Shown: piece after piece, positions 1 through 7,607 of the stretch
Layout of the letters: every line of letters begins with the position of its first letter
Position numbering within the stretch: position 1 is the first letter of the stretch
Notes under the pieces: generated by a model
Database searches by the model: none
The model's input: only the letters and a program-made list of their open reading frames with translations
Told to the model about the DNA's origin: nothing
Virus record (IMG/VR): IMGVR_UViG_3300042731_006140
Location: 1 to 23,182 of that record
From: a virus
Reading direction: 5' to 3' (one strand)
Length of the DNA: 23,182 nucleotides
Position numbers and translations under genes: made by a program

Positions 1-653
1 CTTTCTAAAACATCTTCAATTGGCATTACAACTTCTGCTGGGTGAAGTTCAGCAACACCACCACGTTCAATATAACCACCAGCTTGCATTTTTGGAACTC
101 TACCTTCTCCACCTTTAAGTTTTTCCCCAACTCCTTTAGTACCTTTTCTAAATAAGTTTACTATGCCCCCAACAACGTTACCAAAACCTTCTCGCATTTT
201 AGTAGCAGCTCTTTTGAAAACATCAGTTTCCATAAATTTTGCTGCAAAATAGCCAAATAAAGGAGTTGTTCTTGATAAAGCCATAGCAACTACGTTTTGT
301 TTGTTAACACTAATATCTTCACTTACAGCTTTTCCGTATTGAGCAATAGCATCTTTTGTTGCAGCTGCTGTGTCAATAGTAATATTTTTAACGCCAGTAG
401 TTAAAGCCCCAATTGTTTCACTTAATTTTTGAAGAACTTTATTCATCGAGGATTGTACTCTTTCAATATTATCAGATTCACCCATTTCCATTTTAGTTTC
501 CTGCATTTTTTGGTCCACATCTTTTTTCATTTCGTTTACGGTTTTTGAAACATTACTTATGTCAGAAACTCTCTTTTTCTGAATGTCAGCTGTTTGAGTT
601 ATGCTTCCTCTTTTTGAAGGTGCTCCCATAAGGTCAACTGGTTTTTTTGGCAT
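1..653 (-). CDS. Virion protein, tape-measure-like motif (partial, 3' end outside window)
   Basis: This open frame starts at ATG 653-651, behind a good AAGGAG site, and runs off the left edge of the window after about 217 codons. The N-terminal part (about residues 15-90) is polar and looks helical or coiled, with many K, E, Q and S/T residues. It is followed by an Ala-rich segment. At about residues 180-215 there is a Gly-rich stretch reading AGGYIERGGVAELHPAEVV followed by M-P. That pattern (GG.hh..GG.A.hHP.EVVhP) is common near the C-terminus of phage tape-measure and other tail or virion proteins. It sits next to the terminase and a hub-like protein in the same direction, which fits a structural gene. 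The exact role is not provable from this fragment. No signal peptide or membrane segment is evident. Confidence 0.6.
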   Translation of the reverse strand, partial: MPKKPVDLMGAPSKRGSITQTADIQKKRVSDISNVSKTVNEMKKDVDQKMQETKMEMGESDNIERVQSSMNKVLQKLSETIGALTTGVKNITIDTAAATKDAIAQYGKAVSEDISVNKQNVVAMALSRTTPLFGYFAAKFMETDVFKRAATKMREGFGNVVGGIVNLFRKGTKGVGEKLKGGEGRVPKMQAGGYIERGGVAELHPAEVVMPIEDVLE

Positions 654-676
654 ATTATTCTCCTTAGTCTAAAGTT

Positions 677-1564
677 TTAAATAGCTTTAAATGCTCTTCT
701 AATTTTGGAATTTGTTGATTTCATTTCAGAAAAAACGCATATTATTTCTGATGGATTTATAAGTTCTTGGAATTCCGTAGTATATTTATTGCTTAGACCA
801 AAAGTTTTTGGGTACGTTTTATGTAAAGGTCCAAAAATATGAGTATATTTCTTATATATTCTTGTAAATACTGCAAAACTACTTAAGTATACTTTTGTGA
901 CTACTATATAATCAATTAAAGTTCGTTTAAATTTATCTTCATCGAGCCTAGTAGAACTTAAAAATTCTTTTTCTAGTATCTTATGATATTTAGTTAATTC
1001 TTTATTTATTTGTCTTGAATTTGCGTTTTCAAATCTAGAAAGAAATTTTATTATTTTCTCAACACCTTTTTTATTTGGATTTCTTTTTAATTGGAATACT
1101 TCCTTAAAGAAGTTTGAATAAAATTTAATAAGAATTGGCATAAAGATTGAGAGAAATTTTCTCCTTTTTCTTCCAGCAAGTAAATGCATACTTTCATGCA
1201 TAGTTGTAGAAACTAATAAATCATTTGAGGCAGAACCAAAAATATTAATATTATTATCTATTAAGACATATATTCTTCTGGTCGGCATATGATAAAACCC
1301 CAAAATAGTTTTTTGTTCAGCTCCAAATGTCTTATGAACTAAAAGTCGTAGTACGTTTTTACTTTTATAGCATGGATTTATGATACCTTTATTAACTAAT
1401 TTTTTAACGCTTTTATGAATTGGTCTTCCTCTACCAGATTTTTCAAACGAAAGGAGAAATGATTTCTTGAGTTTTTTAGACGAGTATAACTTTATACCGC
1501 CTATAACTGCTTCAACTTCCAAACCAACAGGAAGAGAAAATAATTCATTAATATTTTTATCCAT
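677..1564 (-). CDS. Putative HExxH zinc metallopeptidase-like phage protein
   Basis: This 295-aa protein contains TTMHESMHLLAG, so H123-E124-x-x-H127 forms the zinc-binding HExxH signature of zincin metallopeptidases. A third ligand could lie in the C-terminal E-rich segment (SEIICVFSEM, about residues 273-282), but this is a guess. The rest is very basic and rich in K, F and I, with a helical-looking middle (residues 140-210). I do not recognise a specific family. It lies directly after the large terminase gene (12-base gap) and before a virion protein gene, so a virion-associated or maturation role is possible. The start has a GGAG site six bases upstream. A cell-wall or host-directed peptidase is an alternative. 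No secretion signal is seen. Confidence 0.55.
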   Translation of the reverse strand: MDKNINELFSLPVGLEVEAVIGGIKLYSSKKLKKSFLLSFEKSGRGRPIHKSVKKLVNKGIINPCYKSKNVLRLLVHKTFGAEQKTILGFYHMPTRRIYVLIDNNINIFGSASNDLLVSTTMHESMHLLAGRKRRKFLSIFMPILIKFYSNFFKEVFQLKRNPNKKGVEKIIKFLSRFENANSRQINKELTKYHKILEKEFLSSTRLDEDKFKRTLIDYIVVTKVYLSSFAVFTRIYKKYTHIFGPLHKTYPKTFGLSNKYTTEFQELINPSEIICVFSEMKSTNSKIRRAFKAI

Positions 1565-1576
1565 TAGTAGCTCCTA

Positions 1577-3250
1577 TTATTCCCTACTATAAAAGTTCAT
1601 AATATCAACAAGACCACCTTTTTCATCAAGATTCTCTTTTACTTTATTTAATACATCAGAATTTGTTAATTCTTTTACATCTGACACTTCATTATAAGTC
1701 ATAATATCTCGAATATCACTAGAAACGCTTACGAATCTTGTTTTATCAATTAATGTAGGAGGATCGTATTTTCTTACATACATACAACAAGCAGTTGCTA
1801 ATGCTAAGTCGTCATGACAACCACGATCTGCTTCAACTTTTCCACTAGTTTTAGAAACGAGTCCAGTTAGTTCTAAAGCCAAACGAGTTGATCTAATACT
1901 CTCTGGATATTGCGTAATATATGAATATAACGCATCAATAATTAAAGGTCTAGTTTGTGCATTATTTGAAATACCAGGAACTAATGTGGTATTAGATGAT
2001 TTTCTATTTCGTTTCTCTTTATAAATCATAGATGAGAATTCAGTCATGCTTAATTCTTCTAAAACTTGGTTTCCATAACCACCAGTACTTTCTATAATTA
2101 TTATTCCAGGATACGATCTAGCTGCAATTTGAACAACTTTTACAAAATCCAGAATTTTACACTTTCCTTGGTATTCCCAAACTTGTTCAAGTGTTTCATA
2201 ATTCCATACAGTTATAGCTGACTTATCTTGACCGTGTTCTGGCGCTGTGTCGACACCAATCATATAATATTGGTTTGGAATTGGTTTTTCAAATTCCCAT
2301 ACTTCACCATTAAATATTTTTAGTTTAGCTATTGGTTCTTTTATTGATGATTGAACCTTTTCCATAGTTTCTGCTTCAAAGAACGCTCCCTCTGCTGGTA
2401 AGAATTTTAACTCTAATTCTTGAGCTATTTTTCTTGGATCGTGATCAAACAACGCACACTGTGTTTTATACCAATCTGGATCATCTTTTAATTCTTCGAT
2501 CATCTTCCAGTGAATTACAAATGGTTTAAAGATGTCATCATTTGAAACAGCTCTTGAGTATTGCTCAAAATACCATTTTCCAATACCTACAGTTTTATTT
2601 GGGGTCGATAATATTATTGTTCCATAAGGAACTCCAGATCTTTTTGCTTGCATTTGGTTTGTTGATAGTGCTGGTACTATTGAAGTCCATGCTTCTTCTA
2701 CATAACCAACAAACGCTGCCTCGTCTATAACCAAGAAAGTTATATGTTTACCACGAAGAGTTGCATCTGGTTTATTTGGGTTAACTGGAGAAGCATAAAC
2801 TTTTGCACCATTAGTAAGGATAAATGATTGTTCTGTTCTTTTTGCAAATCCTCTCCCCTGAACCCCCTTTGAAGGTTTCATCCAATCTGGAAGTTTTTCT
2901 ACCATTCCTCTTGCTGCGCGAGCAAAATCAGTTGCTTCTTTGTGGTCTTTAGAAATAATCCCTACAACTACGTTATCATAAAACACAACTAACCATGCTG
3001 TATATGCTTGAATGATTGTAGAAATACCAATTTGCCTACTCTTTAGAACAAGAACGTATTTTTCTTTTTCGATTTTTCTTATAAGCTCAGATTGTTTTTT
3101 ATAAGGAGATAATACTTCGTCTTTTCCTGGTAGTTCGATTTTTATGTATTTTCTACAGAAATATTCAAAATCAACTTTACAACTAAGATATTCTGCAATA
3201 TACTTGGTACCCAATTTTTGAACTTTTTTATTACTTTTTGGTCTTGCCAT
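1577..3250 (-). CDS. terL: Terminase large subunit (DNA packaging ATPase/nuclease)
   Basis: TerL is the motor that cuts concatemeric DNA and pumps it into the prohead. The 557-aa protein has the expected two-domain order. The N-terminal ATPase has a Walker A-like segment LKSRQIGIS (about residues 69-77, K70) and a Walker B FLVIDEAA (D176, E177). A coupling-type motif (IILSTPN) lies near residue 213. The C-terminal RNase H-like nuclease shows IGVDTAPEHGQD (D334), IIIESTGGYGN (E387) and HDDLALATA (D480/D481), matching the acidic triad of T4 gp17-type nucleases. The length is normal for the family. The ATG has AAAGGAG upstream. It is flanked by a tail/baseplate-like gene and a putative metallopeptidase, as expected for a packaging and structural block. 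Confidence 0.96.
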   Translation of the reverse strand: MARPKSNKKVQKLGTKYIAEYLSCKVDFEYFCRKYIKIELPGKDEVLSPYKKQSELIRKIEKEKYVLVLKSRQIGISTIIQAYTAWLVVFYDNVVVGIISKDHKEATDFARAARGMVEKLPDWMKPSKGVQGRGFAKRTEQSFILTNGAKVYASPVNPNKPDATLRGKHITFLVIDEAAFVGYVEEAWTSIVPALSTNQMQAKRSGVPYGTIILSTPNKTVGIGKWYFEQYSRAVSNDDIFKPFVIHWKMIEELKDDPDWYKTQCALFDHDPRKIAQELELKFLPAEGAFFEAETMEKVQSSIKEPIAKLKIFNGEVWEFEKPIPNQYYMIGVDTAPEHGQDKSAITVWNYETLEQVWEYQGKCKILDFVKVVQIAARSYPGIIIIESTGGYGNQVLEELSMTEFSSMIYKEKRNRKSSNTTLVPGISNNAQTRPLIIDALYSYITQYPESIRSTRLALELTGLVSKTSGKVEADRGCHDDLALATACCMYVRKYDPPTLIDKTRFVSVSSDIRDIMTYNEVSDVKELTNSDVLNKVKENLDEKGGLVDIMNFYSRE

Positions 3251-3285
3251 CCTAACTCCTTTATAATTTGTTCTTAAGAATTAAA

Positions 3286-4521
3286 CTATATAGATGATTT
3301 ATTTGTTCTTATTAAATTTAAGTTAGCAATTGCTTCCCACTCTTTTAGTCGTTGAAATGTAAGTTCTGAAGATTTAAGAATATACTTTCCTGTTAACTGT
3401 ACATATTCAGAAACTTTAGAATTAAATTTAACTGCTTCCCCAATATTCATTAAATTTAAAATTGATATATTTTTACTGTTAAACTCAATATTTAAACTTG
3501 CTAATGAAGCGATTTCTTTTGATAAGTCAGCATTAATAAATGATCTGGTTTTCTCGTAGCCAGTGTGATTTGTCATTACACTCCTTCTATATAAAGATAA
3601 AGCATCTGAATCAAAAAAGATTTTGTTATTTTTAGAAATCAATCCATATGTTTGAGCAAAGTTTTCTAAATTAATGTCAATAGTATGATTTATAGTATCT
3701 CCTGGTTTAACAACAAATCTGTTTCTTGGCGCAATTACTGAAAAAACCGAATTTCCAGAATACTCAGTTTCTATATCATCCCAAGTATAAAAAGTTACTC
3801 CATCTATTCCTTGGGTTATTGTTTCATTCTCTTCTGCGTCGGTTGCTAAATGATTTACTGTAAATGTATGACTTGAAATAATCTTTCTTGTTAAATTTTT
3901 TAGATATATTTTATTGTCATATAGAGCAAAGAAACCAAGTAGTCCATTATAAATTCCAAAAGTTTTATCTAGGTATTTAACTGCTTGATAAAATGTAGTT
4001 GGAGGAACAATAATTTGATCGATTTTTTCATCGTTGGTATAATTTGTATCATAATTTAAAGTTGCTCCAGTTTTTAAACCCTGTACTAATGTTGCTACTG
4101 TTTCACTCATGTTTGAGTTATAAAACAAACTATTTACAATTGAACTCATAGTTTGAAATGGTTTTCTGCAGACTGTTGTTATTTCTATTGGAGATCTATC
4201 TTTCATTGTTTTTTGTTGGTCAACTGATTTAACTATAATATCATAATCTGAAGTTAGGTACATTAAATCAAATTCAATTTGTTCTACTGGAACCGCCCCT
4301 TGACCAAGAAGTCGTATTGATAATTTTAGATAATCTTGACCATAAATTTTATCTAAAATCATATCGTTTGCATCAATAAATAAATATAGAACTACAATTT
4401 GATATGGCGTTGTTAATGAAGTTGCTATAGAAATCTTCTGTAAATCTGGTGTATAATCTTTATCTTTTATTATGAGTTGCATATCATAACTACGAGTTGG
4501 TGTCCAAAATCTAGTGGCCAT
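3286..4521 (-). CDS. Probable tail/baseplate hub-like structural protein
   Basis: This 411-aa protein has no signal peptide and is rich in beta-forming residues and N/T/Y. The C-terminal part reads like phage baseplate hub proteins (T4 gp27 / late gene D type). A 'G-E-A-V-K-F' barrel-like strand is followed by LTGKYILKSSELTF and a final WEAIANLNLIR segment, a pattern typical of hub proteins whose last domain ends in 'G.Y.h....h.h....h...h.LhR'. The middle segment (PPTTFYQAVKYLDKTFGIY...) resembles the hub segment that selects a tail-domain fold. The resemblance is by eye and the family assignment is not proven. It lies between a terminator and the TerL gene, so it appears to head the packaging and structural block. 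The ribosome site AAAGGAG is about ten bases before the ATG. Confidence 0.5.
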   Translation of the reverse strand: MATRFWTPTRSYDMQLIIKDKDYTPDLQKISIATSLTTPYQIVVLYLFIDANDMILDKIYGQDYLKLSIRLLGQGAVPVEQIEFDLMYLTSDYDIIVKSVDQQKTMKDRSPIEITTVCRKPFQTMSSIVNSLFYNSNMSETVATLVQGLKTGATLNYDTNYTNDEKIDQIIVPPTTFYQAVKYLDKTFGIYNGLLGFFALYDNKIYLKNLTRKIISSHTFTVNHLATDAEENETITQGIDGVTFYTWDDIETEYSGNSVFSVIAPRNRFVVKPGDTINHTIDINLENFAQTYGLISKNNKIFFDSDALSLYRRSVMTNHTGYEKTRSFINADLSKEIASLASLNIEFNSKNISILNLMNIGEAVKFNSKVSEYVQLTGKYILKSSELTFQRLKEWEAIANLNLIRTNKSSI

Positions 4522-4561
4522 AGGTGAACGTCTCCTTTATTTTTTGTTCGGAAAAAGAAAC

Positions 4562-4590
4562 AAAAAAAAGATGGGGGGATTAACCCCCCA
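4562..4590 (-). terminator. Intrinsic (Rho-independent) terminator
   Basis: Read on the minus strand, a T/A pair plus six G-C pairs (4572-4578 with 4584-4590) closes a 5-base loop. It is followed by TC and eight consecutive T (4569-4562). This is a textbook intrinsic terminator. It starts only a few bases after the stop codon of the 309-aa gene (4595-4597) and would end that transcript before the hub-like gene at 4521. Confidence 0.88.
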
Positions 4591-4594
4591 AATG

Positions 4595-5524
4595 TTACTC
4601 TAGATGCTCGAGTTTTTTTAGCATTTCAAGCATTTTGGTTGGAATGACAAGAACACTCTGTGCTGCATCTTCAAGTAATGATTTTACGTTTAAGTTTGGT
4701 TCTAAACTACTATATCTTACTATTGCAAGAAATACTTGCCATGCAGAAGGTAATGGTACTGGTTGTCCTTCTTGTACTTTTGGCATCATTTCTTGTAAAA
4801 TTTTTACTACTTCTTCTCGCCTTTTCTTTCCTAAATTTTCAACTACATCTAGTACAGAAAAAAGTTCATCTTCTGATATTTTGTTGTTAAAACTTTGGTT
4901 AATCATATCTAGTATATTTTCTGTAAATCCTTGAACATAGTCACCAACTGCTGATTTTACCACTGTTGAAGCGCCAGCAACATGTATTTGCCTCATCTCT
5001 CCAAGTGTGAAAGCAAATGTCACTGGTTTCCCATCATAACTCATATTTAATCCAAATCTAATTGATTGTGCTCCAGTACCATCGTAAGTATTTTTAATAA
5101 CCATGACAGGAAGAATATCTCCGTATTTTGGAGATGTCACTCCGTTTCTTATGGTAAGCTCATTTCTCATATATGTTCGTTTCCATGACAAGATCGTATT
5201 TTCTTTTATAATTGGAAGTCCAACGTCAGAAATTGATTTTTTAATTAAATTGTTAAGAACTTCATTTCCAACAAACTTATAAATCCTGGATACTAATCCA
5301 CAGTACATATAACCATCTTCGGTTTGTGTTGGCGGTTTTGTAAAAACTGCCAGTGCAGGAATTTCAAAATTATCTGTTTCGTGACTTATTTGTTTTTCAG
5401 GATCTTTAAAAGTTTTAAGTTTTCGATATAAAACCGAACCAAATTTATCATTATATGAATAGATTCCCTTTTGAGCATCTATTTGTAAGCCCATTTCAAC
5501 GGCTCGTTCTTCAAATGTGATCAT
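4595..5524 (-). CDS. Phage protein of unknown function (weak DUF932-like middle)
   Basis: This 309-aa protein is not confidently recognised. The middle (about residues 130-200: KYGDILPVMVIKNTYDGTGA, then a beta-rich segment) faintly resembles the 'GD.h.h.h.h.NSYDG..A' core of DUF932-type phage/plasmid proteins, but the typical CxNG motif is absent. The last 100 residues look helical, with a K/E-rich stretch (residues 215-250). The ATG is preceded by AAAGGAAAGG and overlaps the end of the upstream 106-aa gene by 14 bases, suggesting translational coupling. It is the last gene before the strong terminator at 4562-4590, so it ends the transcription unit that runs down from the RNA polymerase genes. 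Function unknown. Confidence 0.7.
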   Translation of the reverse strand: MITFEERAVEMGLQIDAQKGIYSYNDKFGSVLYRKLKTFKDPEKQISHETDNFEIPALAVFTKPPTQTEDGYMYCGLVSRIYKFVGNEVLNNLIKKSISDVGLPIIKENTILSWKRTYMRNELTIRNGVTSPKYGDILPVMVIKNTYDGTGAQSIRFGLNMSYDGKPVTFAFTLGEMRQIHVAGASTVVKSAVGDYVQGFTENILDMINQSFNNKISEDELFSVLDVVENLGKKRREEVVKILQEMMPKVQEGQPVPLPSAWQVFLAIVRYSSLEPNLNVKSLLEDAAQSVLVIPTKMLEMLKKLEHLE

Positions 5525-5831
5525 AAAAACCTTTCCTTTTCTTTTCTTTTGGTTTAAATTCAGAAATTACGTTTGTTATTTTCTTTTTTAATTCTTCAAT
5601 CATACCTTCTTGAAACATATTTAATTTACCATGATAGAATTGATGCGCTATCATTTTTGTTGTTAGATCTATAAAAGAATTAAGACTAATATCTCCTCGG
5701 AAATTACTATATCTATTTTTTGCAACATAAACTTGTTTTGTTTTATTAGATTGTATTAGAACAACATCCGCTTCGTATACCAATTCCAACAATGTAGGTC
5801 CACTCCTCCCCCCAACACTTTTAAAATTCAT
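5511..5831 (-). CDS. Small phage protein of unknown function
   Basis: A 106-aa protein with a Gly/Arg-containing N-terminus (FKSVGGRSGPTLLEL), then a likely beta segment (EADVVLIQSNKTKQVYVAKN), then helices and a basic tail (KPKEKKRKGFYDHI). I do not recognise the family. The ATG overlaps the stop of the upstream methyltransferase-like gene in an ATGA junction and has AAGGAG upstream. Its own end overlaps the next gene by 14 bases. The tight packing supports a real gene in an operon with both neighbours. Confidence 0.65.
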   Translation of the reverse strand: MNFKSVGGRSGPTLLELVYEADVVLIQSNKTKQVYVAKNRYSNFRGDISLNSFIDLTTKMIAHQFYHGKLNMFQEGMIEELKKKITNVISEFKPKEKKRKGFYDHI

Positions 5832-6430
5832 TTATCACTCCTTATTGCAGTAAACTTTAAGTATATATCTCTTCCATCAAAATTAAATCTATGGTCATCT
5901 AACCTAACTTTAAAGCGTCCTTCTAATTCCCAAAAATAAACTGCTCTTGCTGCAGTCCAAATTGAAGTATGTGGGCAAGATGGTTCGTTCAGCATTTCAG
6001 TTGTGAGAAGAATATTATGTTTTTCAAAATCAGGCATAGATGCTGGATTATCTTCGTTAAGTATTTTTGAGGCAAGAATTCTATAATTCGGAACTATTAC
6101 CTCGACTTCACTGCCAACTTTAGTAATGGTAGAAATCAAATAGATAAAATATAATACTTGATCCATTGGAACATGTTCAAGAAATCTATAAATAGAAACC
6201 CTATCAAAGAGAATTGCGCAACGTTCCATAAATCTAAAAGCGTCACAGTTACATCTAAACATTTTTGGTTTGTGTATCCACTTTTCATATTCTTCCTCAA
6301 TTTTACCAGGTTCAGTACTGGAAAAATATGAAATGTCTAAATTTATCAGGAAAAAATTCTCTGGTAAATTTAAAGGTAATAATTTTCCTGCTGCAATGTT
6401 TAAGATTGTTGGTCTGTTTAAATTTGCCAT
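5828..6430 (-). CDS. SAM-dependent methyltransferase-like protein (class I fold)
   Basis: The start chosen is the second ATG (6430-6428), giving 200 aa. It forms a TAATG junction with the upstream gene and has GGAGGG at good spacing; the first possible ATG (6445) lies almost on top of that site. Residues near the N-terminus read ILNIAAGKLLPL followed by NLDISY, like motif I (h-h-x-h-G-x-G, here AAG) and the acidic motif II of class I methyltransferases. Then come CDAFRF and FDRVSIYRFLEHVPMDQV, the usual 'FDxhhhxxhhEHh' segment, and GSEVEVIVPNY (motif after the last core helix). The first Gly-rich loop is degenerate. Substrate unknown; it could modify nucleic acid, a nucleotide, a sugar or a protein. 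Confidence 0.6.
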   Translation of the reverse strand: MANLNRPTILNIAAGKLLPLNLPENFFLINLDISYFSSTEPGKIEEEYEKWIHKPKMFRCNCDAFRFMERCAILFDRVSIYRFLEHVPMDQVLYFIYLISTITKVGSEVEVIVPNYRILASKILNEDNPASMPDFEKHNILLTTEMLNEPSCPHTSIWTAARAVYFWELEGRFKVRLDDHRFNFDGRDIYLKFTAIRSDK

Positions 6431-6810
6431 TATCCATCCCTCCACGCTTTTTCAATATATCCTGCTTTCTCTGTAATACCAACTTTTTTAAGTTCGTCCT
6501 GAACTCGTTGTTTAAATTCTCCAAATGTTTCGTCGTCATTCATTTTGGTAAATGGTATTCCAATCCCCATCCAATCAATGTCAAAATTTGTTCTTTGTAC
6601 TAGTTCAGTATTTTCAAGTAGAATATCCATTCCTTCGTAGAAAAGTTCGTCATCGGCAATCTCTTCGATTGGTTTATTGTGTACCTTTTGAAAAATTGTT
6701 GTTAATATATCTTTATAGTCTTCTTCAAAATCAGCTTTATAGAATGAAACTCCCCAAACAACAAAACATACGGTGCTGGAATTGGTTACAAAATCTTGTT
6801 TTATTTTCAT
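6430..6810 (-). CDS. KIxxDFVTNSS-family small protein
   Basis: This 126-aa protein begins MKIKQDFVTNSSTVCFVVWG. The N-terminal 'MKI+.DFVTNSSS..F' signature recurs in many small phage and bacterial proteins whose biochemical role is, to my knowledge, not established. The rest is acidic and includes an IDWMGIGIPF segment and a K/E-rich C-terminal helix. It has GAGGT upstream, located within the final codons of the preceding gene. It ends in a TAATG junction with the methyltransferase-like gene, so the two are probably translated together. Confidence 0.7.
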   Translation of the reverse strand: MKIKQDFVTNSSTVCFVVWGVSFYKADFEEDYKDILTTIFQKVHNKPIEEIADDELFYEGMDILLENTELVQRTNFDIDWMGIGIPFTKMNDDETFGEFKQRVQDELKKVGITEKAGYIEKAWRDG

Positions 6811-6813
6811 TTT

Positions 6814-7545
6814 TTACCTCACAAATTCAAAAACTATGCTTTTAGTAAACGGTTCAATATAAGTAGAAAAATATTTTTCTTTATCTATATCTTTAATATC
6901 AATTATTTTGAGTGTATTTTTAGAAATTTCCAATTCTCCATATTCTTTTAGAAAAACATTAACCTTTTCGTCATTAATTGGAACTCCAAACAAATACGGA
7001 TCAGTAGAATTGATGAATTGATCTTTTATCTTTTGTAAATTTCTAAATATTGACTTCCTTGATAAAAAGTTTATCTTACAAATTTGTTTATATATACTAT
7101 CTATTTCTCTATATCTATGCGAAACTCCTTTTATTTTTATGTCACCGTTTGTAGCACTTGCAATATACATTTGTCGATTAATAGATGATATAAAAATTTC
7201 AAAGTGGTGCCTAAAATCTAATGACATTCCTCCAATGTCAATTATTTTTAAAGTTTTCGTTGTAAGCATACCATCATACTGACGTATAACAATTTCGTCG
7301 TCTTCCACGCCGTTCTTACTTATATATTCATCTAATAAGGAATTTGTTGTGTTTCTTAAAAGAGACGTTATGTTTGGATTAGCTCTCATCATTTGACCAA
7401 TCTGAATATTCCTTTTTAGTTTGTCATCTTTATCAATTCCAGACAAGTCAAATCCATATTTCTTTAGAATGTTATAGTGACATGCTGAAATATCGTAAGA
7501 ATAGACATCTTGTAACACCAATTTCAAATTTTTATTGATTTTCAT
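6814..7545 (-). CDS. Unknown protein with faint polymerase-palm-like motifs
   Basis: A 243-aa protein that I do not firmly recognise. The N-terminal half has a segment DVYSYDISACHYNILKK (about residues 13-29) that looks like motif A of DNA polymerase palms (Y-D-h-x-x-x-x-Y-x-x-h). A helical stretch with KRNIQIGQMMRAN and many N/T/S residues follows, and then VIRQYDGMLTT (about 86-97), which could stand in for a motif C-like turn. These are only hints; no polymerase family is proven and the length is short. The C-terminal half is rich in K/I/F. No ribosome site lies directly before the ATG. The nearest AAGGAG is on the far side of a hairpin (7557-7600). Confidence 0.5.
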   Translation of the reverse strand: MKINKNLKLVLQDVYSYDISACHYNILKKYGFDLSGIDKDDKLKRNIQIGQMMRANPNITSLLRNTTNSLLDEYISKNGVEDDEIVIRQYDGMLTTKTLKIIDIGGMSLDFRHHFEIFISSINRQMYIASATNGDIKIKGVSHRYREIDSIYKQICKINFLSRKSIFRNLQKIKDQFINSTDPYLFGVPINDEKVNVFLKEYGELEISKNTLKIIDIKDIDKEKYFSTYIEPFTKSIVFEFVR

Positions 7546-7552
7546 GATAAAG

Positions 7553-7600
7553 TGGAGCGGGACCTAGATTACCAAAGACTCCGGATTCTATCGGTCCCGC
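7553..7600 (-). promoter_or_regulatory. Intergenic hairpin between a distant SD and the 7545 start codon
   Basis: The arms 7557-7564 and 7593-7600 are perfect 8-bp complements (GCGGGACC / GGTCCCGC), with an extra AGA/TCT pairing possible inside the 28-base loop. On the minus strand the order is stop codon of the 246-aa gene, AAGGAG, TTT, hairpin, eleven bases, ATG at 7545. There is no U-run after the stem, so it is not a classic terminator. Folding would bring the AAGGAG to about 14 bases from the ATG. Alternatively GGAG could pair with CTCC just beyond the right arm and hide the site. This is a candidate translational control element. Confidence 0.6.
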
Positions 7601-7607
7601 AAACTCC

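Noticed and set aside
6265-6845. Overlapping plus-strand and alternate minus-strand frames near 6300-6850
   Set aside because: They overlap the methyltransferase-like and DFVTNSS genes, which have good ribosome sites and coherent junctions; the alternatives do not.
7553-7600. tRNA-like look: 7-bp acceptor-like stem followed by T-CCA on the minus strand
   Set aside because: Only 48 bases in total, with no room for D, anticodon and T arms and no T-loop consensus.
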